DNA of 43,925 nucleotides from positions 1 to 43,925 of the forward strand of contig NZ_MECK01000534.1 in assembly GCF_014596465.1 (NCBI RefSeq), given 5' to 3'. The translations under genes were made by a program, and so were the position numbers. The notes under the pieces are model-generated. The model ran no database searches. It was not told the DNA's origin and saw only the letters and a program-made list of their open reading frames with translations. Below are positions 7,945 through 18,003 of this stretch, one piece after another; the stretch's first letter is position 1, and every line of letters starts with the position of its first letter. This DNA comes from Streptomyces sp. CBMA123. Lineage in GTDB: Bacteria; Actinomycetota; Actinomycetes; Streptomycetales; Streptomycetaceae.

Positions 7945-8685
7945 TCAGCCGCGGTGGACCTTGTGGTTGGCGGCCTGGGCCCGGGGGCGGACCACCAGCA
8001 GGTCGATGTTCACGTGCGAGGGCCGGGTGACCGCCCACGCCACGGTGTCCGCGATGTCCTCCGAGGTCAGCGGCTCGGCCACGCCCGCGTAGACGGCGGC
8101 GGCCTTCTCCTCGTCACCGCGGAAGCGGGTGACCGCGAAGCCCTCGGACTTCACCATGCCGGGCGCGATCTCGATCACCCGGATCGGCTCCCCGCACAGC
8201 TCCAGCCGCAGCGTCGCCGCGATGGTGTGCGCGGCGTGCTTGGCCGCGACGTAGCCGCCGCCGCCCTCGTACGCGGCCAGCGCGGCGGTCGAGGAGAGCA
8301 CCAGCACGGTGCCGTCGCCGGTCGCGCGCAGGGCGGGCAGCAGCGCCTGGGTCATGTGCAGCACGCCGAGCACGTTCACCTCGTACATGGCCCGCCAGTC
8401 GGCCGGGTCGCCGTTCTCGACGCTCTCGGCGCCGATCGCGCCGCCGGCGTTGTTCACCAGGACGTCCACCCGGCCGACCTCGGCCGCGAAGGCGTCCACG
8501 GCGGCCCGGTCGGTGACGTCCAGCGTGTACGCGCTCCCGCCGATCTCCTTGGCCAGCGCCTCGATCCGCTCGGTCCGGCGGGCGGTCAGCACCACCTCGA
8601 AGCCCTCGGCGGCCAGCCGGCGGGCGGTCGCCGCGCCGATTCCGCTGCTGGCACCGGTGACCACGGCCACCTTCTGCTCGGTCAT
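7945..8685 (-). CDS. short-chain dehydrogenase/reductase (SDR)
   Basis: 246-residue classical SDR. TGASSGIGAATARRL is the NAD(P)-binding glycine motif, VNNAGGA the NAG motif, SSTAALAAYEGGGGYVAAKHAAH supplies the catalytic Ser, Tyr and Lys, and EIAPGMVKSEGF matches the PG motif region. The basic residues RRTER after the second beta strand suggest NADP(H) over NAD(H); the similarity to the YdfG/serine dehydrogenase type is inferred. The ATG at 8685 is preferred over the GTG at 8691, because GGGAG lies 5 nt before it. Monocistronic. Confidence 0.9.
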   Translation of the reverse strand: MTEQKVAVVTGASSGIGAATARRLAAEGFEVVLTARRTERIEALAKEIGGSAYTLDVTDRAAVDAFAAEVGRVDVLVNNAGGAIGAESVENGDPADWRAMYEVNVLGVLHMTQALLPALRATGDGTVLVLSSTAALAAYEGGGGYVAAKHAAHTIAATLRLELCGEPIRVIEIAPGMVKSEGFAVTRFRGDEEKAAAVYAGVAEPLTSEDIADTVAWAVTRPSHVNIDLLVVRPRAQAANHKVHRG

Positions 8686-8815
8686 TGCCACTCCCTGGGG
8701 CTCATCCGGTCGTTCACCCGATCATCTCAACCGCGTCCGCGCGCCCGCCGCCCGGTCGGGCCCTAGATTGCGAGGGGACCGACCCCCTGCACCCCGCCGA
8801 CCCGTGGAGTGACCC

Positions 8816-10393
<1,578 letters not shown>

Positions 10394-10616
10394 ATTCGTC
10401 GAACCGGTGTGCGAATTTGATGAACTGAGCTGTCGTCAGGGTGACCCGACTGTCAAGGCGGTGGGGGCCGTGACCACCGGCCCGGGTGATCGTTGCACAG
10501 GGCAAGCAATCCGGGGAAGGCGGCAGAAACGAGATGTCATACCCACCTGTCCGGCCGGTATGCGCCCATCCGGGGACTAGTTTTCCGGAAGTCGGGCCTA
10601 ATCCCCCCAACGGGCC

Positions 10617-10622
10617 TATTCT
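10617..10622 (+). promoter_or_regulatory. putative -10 element of the M20 amidohydrolase gene (leaderless)
   Basis: TATTCT, then 7 nt, then ATG at 10630. The GGGGAG just before the ATG is too close to act as an SD. An 8-base direct repeat CGGGCCTA (10593-10600 and 10611-10618) overlaps this region. Confidence 0.45.
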
Positions 10623-10629
10623 TGGGGAG

Positions 10630-11883
10630 ATGAACCGTCCTGAGCCCGCTCAGCCGGGCGTCACTCTCGCCGTCGCACGCCCCGCCGCCGAACTCCGCGA
10701 CCGGGTCCGGACGCTGGAGCCCGAGCTGATCGCCTTCCGTCGTGATCTGCACCGGCACCCGGAGCTGGGGCGCCAGGAGTTCCGCACCACCGGCCTGCTG
10801 CGCGACCGGCTGGTGGCGGCGGGCCTGGAGCCGCGGGTGCTGCCCGGCGGCACCGGTCTGCTGGTCGACATCGTCCCGGCCGGCACCGCCCCGGGCACCG
10901 AGTTCCTGGCCTTCCGCGCCGACATCGACGCGCTGCCCATCGACGACGCCAAGACCGATGTGCCGTACCGCTCGACCGTTCCCGGCCGGGCCCACGCCTG
11001 CGGCCACGACGTGCACACCTCGGTGGTGCTCGGCACCGGCCTGGTGCTGGCCGAGGCCGTCCGCTCCGGCGAGCTGCGCCGCCCGGTCCGGCTGGTGTTC
11101 CAGCCGGCCGAGGAGGTCATGCCGGGCGGGGCGCTGGACGTCATCAACGCGGGCGGGATGGACGGCGTCGGCCGGATCTTCGCGGTGCACTGCGACCCGA
11201 AGGTGGAGGTCGGCCGGATCGCCCTGCGGGTCGGGGCGATCACCTCGGCCTGCGACCGGCTGGTGCTGCACCTGGACGGCCCCGGTGGGCACACCGCCCG
11301 CCCGCACCTGACCACCGACCTGGTGACCGCGATCGCCCGGATGGCCGCGGACCTCCCGGCCGCGCTGGCCCGTCGGATGGACCCGCGCTGGGGCGTCAGC
11401 CTGGTCTGGGGCCGGATCGCGTCGGGCTCCGCGCCCAACGTCATCCCGCAGCACGCCGAACTGGAGGGCACCGTCCGCTGCCTGGAGCTGGACGGCTGGC
11501 GGGAGGCGCCGGACCTGCTGCACGAGCTGATCGCCAAGCTCGCCGAGACCTACCGGGCCAAGTGGACGCTGGACTACCACCGGGGGGTGCCGCCGGTGGT
11601 CAACGAGGCGGTCTCGGTCGCGCGGCTGGAGGAGGCGATGACCGCCCGGTTCGGACAGGGCGGCGCCGAGGTGGTGGAGGGGACCGAGCAGAGCCTGGGC
11701 GGCGAGGACTTCTCCTGGTACCTGGAGCACGCCCCGGGCGCGCTGGCACGTCTGGGCGTCCGCACCCCCGGCGACGTCACCGTCCGTGACCTGCACCAGG
11801 GCCGGTTCGACGTGGACGAGCGGGCGATCGGCGTGGGTGTGGAACTGTTCGCGGCGCTGGCTCTGGAGGACGACCGGATCTGA
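10630..11883 (+). CDS. M20-family metal-dependent amidohydrolase
   Basis: 417 residues, M20D/amidohydrolase family (N-acyl-amino acid or hippurate-type hydrolases and related deacylases). FRRDLHRHPELG, FRADIDALPI, HACGHDVHTSVVLG (metal-binding His/Asp), VFQPAEEVMPGGA (Glu-Glu catalytic pair), FAVHCDP and LGGEDFSWYLEHAPG are all in place. The lid domain with GPGGHTARP lies in the middle. Substrate unknown; in this family it is usually an N-acylated amino acid or peptide. I start at ATG 10630; earlier in-frame codons read through an unlikely proline-rich stretch. It precedes the nucleoside importer by 253 bases and is probably a separate unit. Confidence 0.9.
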   Translation: MNRPEPAQPGVTLAVARPAAELRDRVRTLEPELIAFRRDLHRHPELGRQEFRTTGLLRDRLVAAGLEPRVLPGGTGLLVDIVPAGTAPGTEFLAFRADIDALPIDDAKTDVPYRSTVPGRAHACGHDVHTSVVLGTGLVLAEAVRSGELRRPVRLVFQPAEEVMPGGALDVINAGGMDGVGRIFAVHCDPKVEVGRIALRVGAITSACDRLVLHLDGPGGHTARPHLTTDLVTAIARMAADLPAALARRMDPRWGVSLVWGRIASGSAPNVIPQHAELEGTVRCLELDGWREAPDLLHELIAKLAETYRAKWTLDYHRGVPPVVNEAVSVARLEEAMTARFGQGGAEVVEGTEQSLGGEDFSWYLEHAPGALARLGVRTPGDVTVRDLHQGRFDVDERAIGVGVELFAALALEDDRI

Positions 11884-12071
11884 CCGTTTCCTGGGGGTAT
11901 GTGGCCCACCTGTGACCGGGTTGTCGAGATCCAGGGTTCCGAACGGTCCGTAAACTGGGCCGTACCAATCTTGGATCACCGTCCGCGAGCGGGAAAAAGA
12001 GCCTTCGGAAGGCCCTCAGACCACGGTTTGATAACAACCCGAATGCTCTGGCACCCCGTAACACAACCGTG

Positions 12072-12087
12072 TTCTACGCGCGTTACG
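12072..12087. promoter_or_regulatory. nucleoside-regulon palindrome (site 1), upstream of the BMP/ABC operon
   Basis: TTCTACGCGCGTTACG. The core (12075-12084) differs from TACGCGCGTA by one base. It ends 52 bases before the TTG start of the BMP lipoprotein. TACGGT (12084-12089) overlapping its end is a possible -10 element. See the other four sites at 17911, 22409, 37097 and 40779. Confidence 0.7.
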
Positions 12088-12136
12088 GTGGCGTCCGACC
12101 ACGCTAATCGGGTGCGTGTGAGAAGGAGATACTCCC

Positions 12137-13192
12137 TTGCGCCGTTCAATGAAGCTCGCCGCGGTTGTGCTCTCGGGTTCCCTGGGCATGGCCTCGCTCG
12201 CCGCTTGCGGCGCAAAGAGCACTGACAGTAACGCTTCTTCGGGTTCGTCCGACGCTCTCAAAGTCGGTATGGCCTATGACATCGGCGGCCGTGGCGACCA
12301 GTCCTTCAACGACTCCGCCGCGCGTGGTCTCGACAAGGCCAAGGCCGACCTGGGCGTCTCCGTCACCGAGGCCGAGGCCAAGCCGGGCGAGGCCGAGGCC
12401 GACAAGGAGACCCGCCTGAAGAACCTGGTCGACGCCGGCTACAAGACCGTCATCGCGGTCGGCTTCGTCTACCAGCCGGCGGTCAACAAGGTTGCCAAGG
12501 ACAACCCGAACGTCAAGTTCGCGATCATCGACTCGAACGACAAGGACCAGCCGTCCAACGTCACCTCGCTGCTCTTCGCCGAGCAGGAGGGTTCGTACCT
12601 CGCCGGCGTCGCCGCCGCGAACAAGTCGAAGAGCCACCACATCGGCTTCATCGGTGGTGTCCAGACCGAGCTGATCAAGAAGTTCGAGGCCGGTTACAAG
12701 GCGGGCGCCAAGTTCGCCGACCCGAACATCCAGATCGAGACGACCTACCTCACCACGCCCCCGGACTTCACCGGCTTCGGCGCGCCCGACAAGGGCAAGG
12801 AAGCCGCGCAGGGCCAGCTGGACAAGGGCGCGGACGTCATCTACTCCGCCGCCGGCGCCTCCGGCGCGGGTGCCATCGAGGCCGTCTCCAACGCGGGCAA
12901 GCTCGCCATCGGCGTCGACTCCGACCAGGCCAGCCAGCCGGCCCTGGCGAAGTTCAAGACCAGCATCATGACCTCGATGGTCAAGAACGTCGACACCGCG
13001 GTGTACTCGTACATCGACTCGATCAAGAAGGGCACGCCGTTCACCGGCATCAAGCTCTTCGACCTGAAGGCCAACGGTGTCTCGCTCGCCACCACCGGCG
13101 GCAAGATCGACGACATCCAGGACAAGCTGAAGGCCGCCGCCGACTCCATCACCAGCGGCGCCACCAGCATCCCGACCACGCCGGCCAACTAA
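12137..13192 (+). CDS. BMP-family nucleoside-binding lipoprotein
   Basis: 351-residue solute-binding lipoprotein of the BmpA/PnrA family (PF02608), the external receptor of purine or pyrimidine nucleoside ABC importers. The lipobox ends LAAC with the lipidated Cys at about residue 24. GGRGDQSFNDSAARGL near the N-terminus and the GVDSDQASQPAL segment are the ligand-pocket signatures of the family. The start is the TTG at 12137, because AAGGAG (12123-12128) is 8 nt upstream; the ATG at 12149 would be 20 nt away. It is the first gene of the importer operon, 186 bases from the ATPase, a gap that contains a small hairpin. Codon use is notably biased to optimal codons, suggesting high expression. 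Confidence 0.95.
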   Translation: MRRSMKLAAVVLSGSLGMASLAACGAKSTDSNASSGSSDALKVGMAYDIGGRGDQSFNDSAARGLDKAKADLGVSVTEAEAKPGEAEADKETRLKNLVDAGYKTVIAVGFVYQPAVNKVAKDNPNVKFAIIDSNDKDQPSNVTSLLFAEQEGSYLAGVAAANKSKSHHIGFIGGVQTELIKKFEAGYKAGAKFADPNIQIETTYLTTPPDFTGFGAPDKGKEAAQGQLDKGADVIYSAAGASGAGAIEAVSNAGKLAIGVDSDQASQPALAKFKTSIMTSMVKNVDTAVYSYIDSIKKGTPFTGIKLFDLKANGVSLATTGGKIDDIQDKLKAAADSITSGATSIPTTPAN

Positions 13193-13198
13193 AGCCCG

Positions 13199-13213
13199 CG
13201 CGTCTCGGACGCG
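13199..13213. other. small hairpin between the BMP gene and the ATPase gene
   Basis: CGCGTC-TCG-GACGCG, 6-bp stem 7 bases past the BMP stop. Possibly a partial terminator or mRNA stabiliser that lets the binding protein be made in excess over the membrane parts, as is common in ABC importer operons. Confidence 0.4.
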
Positions 13214-13378
13214 ACCCGCGCCTGCCGCCTGCCCGGCAGCGCGATGATCGACACAGTTCACGGGAGGGGCCCGGAAGGGTGCGCTCAACGCGTACCCCCG
13301 GGCCCCGTTCCGTCCCCCCGTTTCCCCCCTTGGCCCTCCGAGCGCAACGACGCGCCTCCAGACCACCAGGAGACCGCC

Positions 13379-15067
13379 ATCACCGCATCAGACCCCGTCC
13401 CCCTGCGCAAGGACGGCACCCCCAGCGCGGGGACGGCGACACCGGCCGTCGAGCTGCGCGGCATCACCAAGCGCTTCCCCGGAGTCGTGGCCAACCACGA
13501 CATCAACCTCACCGTCCGCACCGGCACCGTGCACGCCCTGATGGGCGAGAACGGCGCCGGCAAGTCGACGCTGATGAAGATCCTCTACGGCATGCAGAAG
13601 CCGGACGAGGGCACCATCGCGATCAACGGCGAGCTGTGCGAGTTCGGCACCCCGGGCGACGCCATCGCCCGCGGCATCGGCATGGTGCACCAGCACTTCA
13701 TGCTCGCCGACTACCTCACCGTGCTGGAGAACGTCGTCCTCGGCGGCGAGAAGCTCCACGGCATCGGCGCCGACGCGAAGGCGAAGATCAAGGAGATCTC
13801 CGACCAGTACGGCCTGGGCGTGCGCCCGGACGCCCTGGTCGAGGACCTCGGCGTCGCCGACCGCCAGCGCGTCGAGATCCTCAAGGTGCTGTACCGCGGC
13901 GCCAAGATCCTGATCCTCGACGAGCCGACGGCCGTGCTCGTCCCGCAGGAGGTCGACGCGCTGTTCGACAACCTGCGCGAGCTCAAGGCCGAGGGCGTCA
14001 CCGTCATCTTCATCTCGCACAAGCTGCACGAGGTGCTCGCGGTGGCCGACGCGATCAGCGTCATCCGGCGCGGCACCACGGTCGGCGACGCCGACCCGAA
14101 GGCCGTCACCGCCCGCCAGCTGGCCGAGCTGATGGTCGGCGCCGAGCTGCCCTCCCCGGAGAGCCGCGAGTCGACCGTCACCACCACCGAGATGCTCGAC
14201 GTCAAGGATCTGCGGATCGCCAAGACCGACGCCGAGGGCATCGAGCGCGTCGTCCTGGACGACATCTCGCTGCGCATCCACAAGGGTGAGATCCTCGGCA
14301 TCGCCGGCGTCGAGGGCAACGGCCAGGCCGAACTGGTCGAGGCCATCATGGGCATGCTGCCGCTGGACGGCGGCAGCGTCCTCCTGGACGGCAAGGACCT
14401 CTCCGGCACCCTGACCCGGGCCCGCCGCGAGGCCGGCATCGGCTACATCCCCGAGGACCGCCACAAGCACGGCCTGCTGCTGGAGGCCCCGCTCTGGGAG
14501 AACCGGATCCTCGGCCACGTCACCGAGGCGCCCAACTCCAGCGGCGTGCTGCTCAAGCCGGCCGCCGCCCGCGAGGACACCTGGCGGATCGTCGAGGAGT
14601 ACGACGTCCGTACTCCCGGCATCGAGGTCACCGCGGCGTCGCTCTCCGGCGGCAACCAGCAGAAGCTGATCATCGGCCGCGAGATGAGCCACCAGCCCAA
14701 GCTGCTGATCGCCTCCCACCCGACCCGCGGTGTGGACGTCGGTGCGCAGGCGCAGATCTGGGACCACATCCGGTCCGCCCAGCGCCAGGGCCTGGCCGTC
14801 CTGCTGATCTCGGCCGACCTGGACGAGCTGATCGGCCTCTCCGACACCATCCGGGTCATCTACCGCGGCCGCCTGGTCGCCGACGCCGACCCGGCCACCG
14901 TCACCGCCGAGGACCTCGGGACCGCGATGACCGGTGCCGCCGCCGGCCACCTGGAGTCCGACCCGGAGGCCGTCGCCGAGGCGCAGGCCGTCGCCGCCGA
15001 GGGCACCGAGGCCGCGGCCGAGCACCCGCACACCGACACCGCCGACGACCCGCAGGCGGGGGAGTAA
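13379..15067 (+). CDS. nucleoside ABC importer ATP-binding protein (two fused NBDs)
   Basis: About 563 residues with two ABC domains in one chain, as in the YufO/NupO group that partners BMP receptors. NBD1 has Walker A GENGAGKST, Q-loop VHQHFM and Walker B LILDEPTAVL, but its signature reads LGVADRQRVEI instead of LSVGE/GQ. NBD2 has a degenerate Walker A (GVEGNGQAE) and a proper signature LSGGNQQK, with SHPTRGVDVGA in place of DEP; this asymmetry is usual for the family. The C-terminus is an Ala/Glu-rich tail. Start problem: AGGAG (13368-13372) is 6 nt before an ATC codon at 13379 where homologues begin. The only normal in-frame start upstream is ATG 13244, which would add 45 Pro-rich residues with rare codons. 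Confidence 0.92.
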   Translation: MTASDPVPLRKDGTPSAGTATPAVELRGITKRFPGVVANHDINLTVRTGTVHALMGENGAGKSTLMKILYGMQKPDEGTIAINGELCEFGTPGDAIARGIGMVHQHFMLADYLTVLENVVLGGEKLHGIGADAKAKIKEISDQYGLGVRPDALVEDLGVADRQRVEILKVLYRGAKILILDEPTAVLVPQEVDALFDNLRELKAEGVTVIFISHKLHEVLAVADAISVIRRGTTVGDADPKAVTARQLAELMVGAELPSPESRESTVTTTEMLDVKDLRIAKTDAEGIERVVLDDISLRIHKGEILGIAGVEGNGQAELVEAIMGMLPLDGGSVLLDGKDLSGTLTRARREAGIGYIPEDRHKHGLLLEAPLWENRILGHVTEAPNSSGVLLKPAAAREDTWRIVEEYDVRTPGIEVTAASLSGGNQQKLIIGREMSHQPKLLIASHPTRGVDVGAQAQIWDHIRSAQRQGLAVLLISADLDELIGLSDTIRVIYRGRLVADADPATVTAEDLGTAMTGAAAGHLESDPEAVAEAQAVAAEGTEAAAEHPHTDTADDPQAGE

Positions 15068-15070
15068 CCC

Positions 15071-16225
15071 ATGACCAGTCCCAACCCCGCCGCCAAGCGC
15101 AGTCTGGCGCAGCGGATCAGCGGTGAGCGGATCGTGCTCGCACTGGCGGCGCCCGTGCTCGCGGTCCTGCTCTCGGTCGCGATCTGCTCCGTCCTGCTGG
15201 CGACCTCGGGCAAGAACCCGTTCGACGCGTGGAACGTGATGATCACGTTCGCCACCAAGTCGGACGGCCAGGTGCTGATCCTCAACCGGAGCACCACCTA
15301 CTACCTGGCCGCGGCGGCCGCGGCGTTCGGGTTCCGGATGAACCTGTTCAACATCGGCGTCGAGGGCCAGTACAAGGTCGCGGCGCTGTTCGCGGCCTAC
15401 ATCGGCGCCCAGGTCGACCTGCCGTCCTTCATCCAGATCCCGCTGCTGCTGGTCACCGCGATGGTGGTCGGTGGCCTGTACGCGAGCATCGCCGGTCTGC
15501 TGAAGGTCTACCGCGGCGTCAGCGAGGTCATCTCGACCATCATGCTGAACTCGATCGCGGTCGCGATCATCGGTCTGCTGCTCGTCCCCGGCATCTTCGC
15601 GCCGCAGGTCAGCAGCACCAGCAACTCGATCCAGACCAACCCGGTCTCGCAGTCCAGCCACTTCTTCGGCATCGAGACGGCCGGCGGCACCCTCTGGGGC
15701 TTCCTGTTCATCGCGGTCCTGGTCGGCGTGGTCTTCCAGTTCGTGCTGACCCGCACCCGGTTCGGCTTCGACCTGCGCGCCACCGGCCGCTCGGAGTCCG
15801 CCGCGACCGCCTCCGGCGTGAACGTCAAGCGCATGGTGGTCATCTCGATGGCCTCCTCCGGCGCGATCGCCGGTCTGATCGGGCTGCCCGAGCTGCTGCA
15901 GAACTCGTACTACTTCGGCCAGAGCTTCCAGCCCGGCCTGGGCTTCCTGGGCATCTCGATCGCCCTGTTGGGCCGCAACAGCCCGATCGGCATGGCGTTC
16001 GCGGCCCTGCTGTTCGCCTTCCTGGACACCACCGGTGCCCAGCTGCCGCTCCAGGGCGGCTTCCCGTCCGAGATCGTCGCGGTCATGCAGGGCACCATCG
16101 TCATCTGCGTCGTCGTCGCGTACGAACTGGTGCGCCGCTACGGCCTGAAGCGCCAGCAGCAGAAGGTCGGCGCTCAGCTCGCCGCCCAGGCCGCGGCCAC
16201 TGAGAAGAAGGAGGTGTCCGCATGA
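15071..16225 (+). CDS. nucleoside ABC importer permease, first subunit
   Basis: 384-residue integral membrane protein of the BPD_transp_2 type (PF02653), with about nine hydrophobic segments. FRMNLFNIGVEGQYKVAALF is the family's conserved N-terminal signature, and GRSESAATASGVNVKRMVV is the cytoplasmic coupling region that docks on the ATPase. Three bases separate it from the ATPase stop, with GGGGAG as SD. It forms a heterodimeric channel with the next permease, which it overlaps by 4 bases (ATGA). Confidence 0.95.
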   Translation: MTSPNPAAKRSLAQRISGERIVLALAAPVLAVLLSVAICSVLLATSGKNPFDAWNVMITFATKSDGQVLILNRSTTYYLAAAAAAFGFRMNLFNIGVEGQYKVAALFAAYIGAQVDLPSFIQIPLLLVTAMVVGGLYASIAGLLKVYRGVSEVISTIMLNSIAVAIIGLLLVPGIFAPQVSSTSNSIQTNPVSQSSHFFGIETAGGTLWGFLFIAVLVGVVFQFVLTRTRFGFDLRATGRSESAATASGVNVKRMVVISMASSGAIAGLIGLPELLQNSYYFGQSFQPGLGFLGISIALLGRNSPIGMAFAALLFAFLDTTGAQLPLQGGFPSEIVAVMQGTIVICVVVAYELVRRYGLKRQQQKVGAQLAAQAAATEKKEVSA

Positions 16226-17487
16226 GCACGGCGACTGCTGCTCGCCCCAAGGCGCCGGGCGCGCCCGCGAAGAAGCGCAAGCTGTCCTGGCCGGTGGTCC
16301 TGCTCCTGATCGCGGGCGCCCTGGTCCTGTTCTCGGCCGTGGGCATGGCCACCGGCAACCACTCGCTGACCTCCTCCGGGCAGGTCACCGCCGCGCTCAG
16401 CGCCGCCGTCCCGATCGGCATGGCCGGTCTGGGTGGTCTCTGGTCCGAGCGGGCCGGCGTGGTCAACATCGGCCTCGAAGGCATGATGGTCGCCGGCACC
16501 TTCTGCGGCGCCTGGGCGGGTTACCTGGTCAACCCGTGGGTCGGCCTGCTGGCCGGCATGCTCGGCGGGGCGCTCGGCGGTCTGCTGCACGCGATCGTCA
16601 CCGTCACCTTCGGCGTCGACCACATCGTCTCCGGCGTCGGCATCAACCTGCTGATCCCCGGCATCTGCGCGTACGTCAACCGGATCTACTACCGGGACTA
16701 CCTCTCGGTGGGCGCCGGGCAGAACCAGTCCCCGCCGGCCGACCCGCTGCCGTACATCACCGTTCCGGGACTCTCCTCGGGCCTGAAGAGCATCGAGAAC
16801 CACCACTGGTTCCTGGTCTCCGACGTCGCGGGCGTGCTCGGCGGCCTGGTCACCAACCTCTCGGTGGTCGTGGTGCTGGCCGCCGCGCTGATCGTGGCCA
16901 GCTACTTCCTGCTCTGGCGCACGGTGTTCGGCCTGCGGCTGCGCTCCTGCGGTGAGAACCCGACCGCCGCCGAGTCGCTGGGCGTCAACGTCTACAAGTA
17001 CAAGTACCTGGCGGTCATCGCCTCGGGCGCCTTCGCGGGCCTCGGCGGTGCGTACCTCTCGCTGGTCGCCTCGCACTTCTACAAGGACGGCCAGACCCTG
17101 GGCCGCGGCTTCATCGGCCTCGCGGCGATGATCTTCGGCAACTGGATGCCCGGTGGTCTCGCCATGGGCGCGGGCCTGTTCGGCTTCACCGACAGCCTCC
17201 AGCTGCGTGACCCGGAGTCGGTGCACGTGCTGATCCTGACCGTCGCGATCGCGATGGCGCTGCTCGCCCTGTGGCAGCTGTACCGCCGCAAGTTCACCGC
17301 AGCGGTGGTCTCCCTCGTGGTGGCCGGCGGCCTGGGTGCCTGGTACGCGCTGACCGACGAGGTGCAGCGTCCGCTGATCGTCGCCACGCCGTACGTGATC
17401 ACCCTGGTGGTGCTCGCGCTGGCCTCCCAGCGACTGCGGATGCCCAAGGCCGACGGCCAGATCTACCGCAAGGGCCAGGGCAAGTGA
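16222..17487 (+). CDS. nucleoside ABC importer permease, second subunit
   Basis: 421-residue permease (PF02653). LWSERAGVVNIGLEGMMVAG is the conserved signature and SCGENPTAAESLGVNVYKYKY the coupling segment. Compared with the first permease, it has a longer C-terminal hydrophobic part (residues about 335-400). It starts with GGAGGTG 5 nt upstream, in an ATGA overlap with the first permease, and ends in a GTGA overlap with cytidine deaminase. The whole importer is therefore translationally coupled to a salvage enzyme, which supports nucleosides as substrate. Confidence 0.95.
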   Translation: MSTATAARPKAPGAPAKKRKLSWPVVLLLIAGALVLFSAVGMATGNHSLTSSGQVTAALSAAVPIGMAGLGGLWSERAGVVNIGLEGMMVAGTFCGAWAGYLVNPWVGLLAGMLGGALGGLLHAIVTVTFGVDHIVSGVGINLLIPGICAYVNRIYYRDYLSVGAGQNQSPPADPLPYITVPGLSSGLKSIENHHWFLVSDVAGVLGGLVTNLSVVVVLAAALIVASYFLLWRTVFGLRLRSCGENPTAAESLGVNVYKYKYLAVIASGAFAGLGGAYLSLVASHFYKDGQTLGRGFIGLAAMIFGNWMPGGLAMGAGLFGFTDSLQLRDPESVHVLILTVAIAMALLALWQLYRRKFTAAVVSLVVAGGLGAWYALTDEVQRPLIVATPYVITLVVLALASQRLRMPKADGQIYRKGQGK

Positions 17488-17897
17488 CGGCCTCCGTGCC
17501 GCCCCCGGCGGCGTCCGAGATCGACTGGGAGCGGCTGCGCGAGGCGGCTCGCGAGGCGATGGGCCGCGCGTACGCCCCGTACAGCAAGTTCCCGGTCGGC
17601 GCGGCGGCGCTGGTGGACGACGGCCGGCTGATCAGCGGCTGCAACGTGGAGAACGCCTCGTACGGGCTCGGGCTGTGCGCCGAGTGCGGGCTGGTGTCCG
17701 CGCTGCACGCCTCCGGCGGCGGCCGGCTGGTCGCCTTCACCTGCGTCGACGGCGCGGGCGAACTGCTGATGCCATGCGGGCGCTGCCGCCAGCTGCTGTA
17801 CGAGCACGGCGGGCCCGGGCTGCTGGTCGAGCTGGCCTCCGGCGTGAAGCCGATGAGCGAGGTCCTGCCCGACGCGTTCGGGCCGGAGCGGCTCTAG
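17484..17897 (+). CDS. cdd: cytidine deaminase
   Basis: 137-residue homotetramer-type cytidine/deoxycytidine deaminase, converting imported cytidine to uridine. NVENASYGLGLCAECGLVSAL holds the zinc-binding Cys and catalytic Glu of the C-A-E motif, and MPCGRCRQLL the second and third zinc cysteines. APYSKFPVGAAAL is the usual N-terminal signature. The GTG at 17484 overlaps the permease stop (GTGA). Last gene of the importer operon; a strong hairpin with a T5 tail begins 19 bases after its stop. Confidence 0.95.
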   Translation: MTASVPPPAASEIDWERLREAAREAMGRAYAPYSKFPVGAAALVDDGRLISGCNVENASYGLGLCAECGLVSALHASGGGRLVAFTCVDGAGELLMPCGRCRQLLYEHGGPGLLVELASGVKPMSEVLPDAFGPERL

Positions 17898-17907
17898 CCT
17901 CGGCAAT

Positions 17908-17923
17908 TGTTACGCGCGTAGAG
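17908..17923. promoter_or_regulatory. nucleoside-regulon palindrome (site 2), upstream of deoA
   Basis: TGTTACGCGCGTAGAG with exact core TACGCGCGTA at 17911-17920. It lies between the cdd stop (17897) and deoA (18004). TAGAGT (17919-17924) at its edge could be a -10 element. Its right half also forms the left arm of the hairpin at 17916-17968. Confidence 0.75.
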
Positions 17924-17973
17924 TGTCGCGAGTGGGCCGGAATCCGGTCATCTCGCGGCACTCTACGCTTTTT
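17916..17973 (+). terminator. 17-bp hairpin with T5 tail between cdd and deoA, overlapping the operator
   Basis: Arms 17916-17932 (GCGTAGAGTGTCGCGAG) and 17952-17968 (CTCGCGGCACTCTACGC) pair over 17 positions with one G-U pair. The loop contains a small CCGG-AAT-CCGG stem. TTTTT follows at 17969-17973, the best intrinsic terminator of the window. It should stop the importer/cdd transcript before deoA. Confidence 0.8.
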
Positions 17974-18003
17974 GACGCATCTGAAACCCCTCTTGGAGCA
18001 CGC

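Noticed and set aside
10486..10629. earlier in-frame start of the M20 amidohydrolase
   Set aside because: The 48 extra residues are Pro-rich and overlap the likely promoter; family proteins start near the ATG at 10630.
13388..15661. 757-codon open frame on the minus strand opposite the ABC ATPase
   Set aside because: Antisense shadow; its composition mirrors the complement of the ATPase frame.
17918..18003. possible riboswitch in the deoA leader
   Set aside because: The structure is a simple terminator hairpin; no known riboswitch consensus or alternative pairing was seen.
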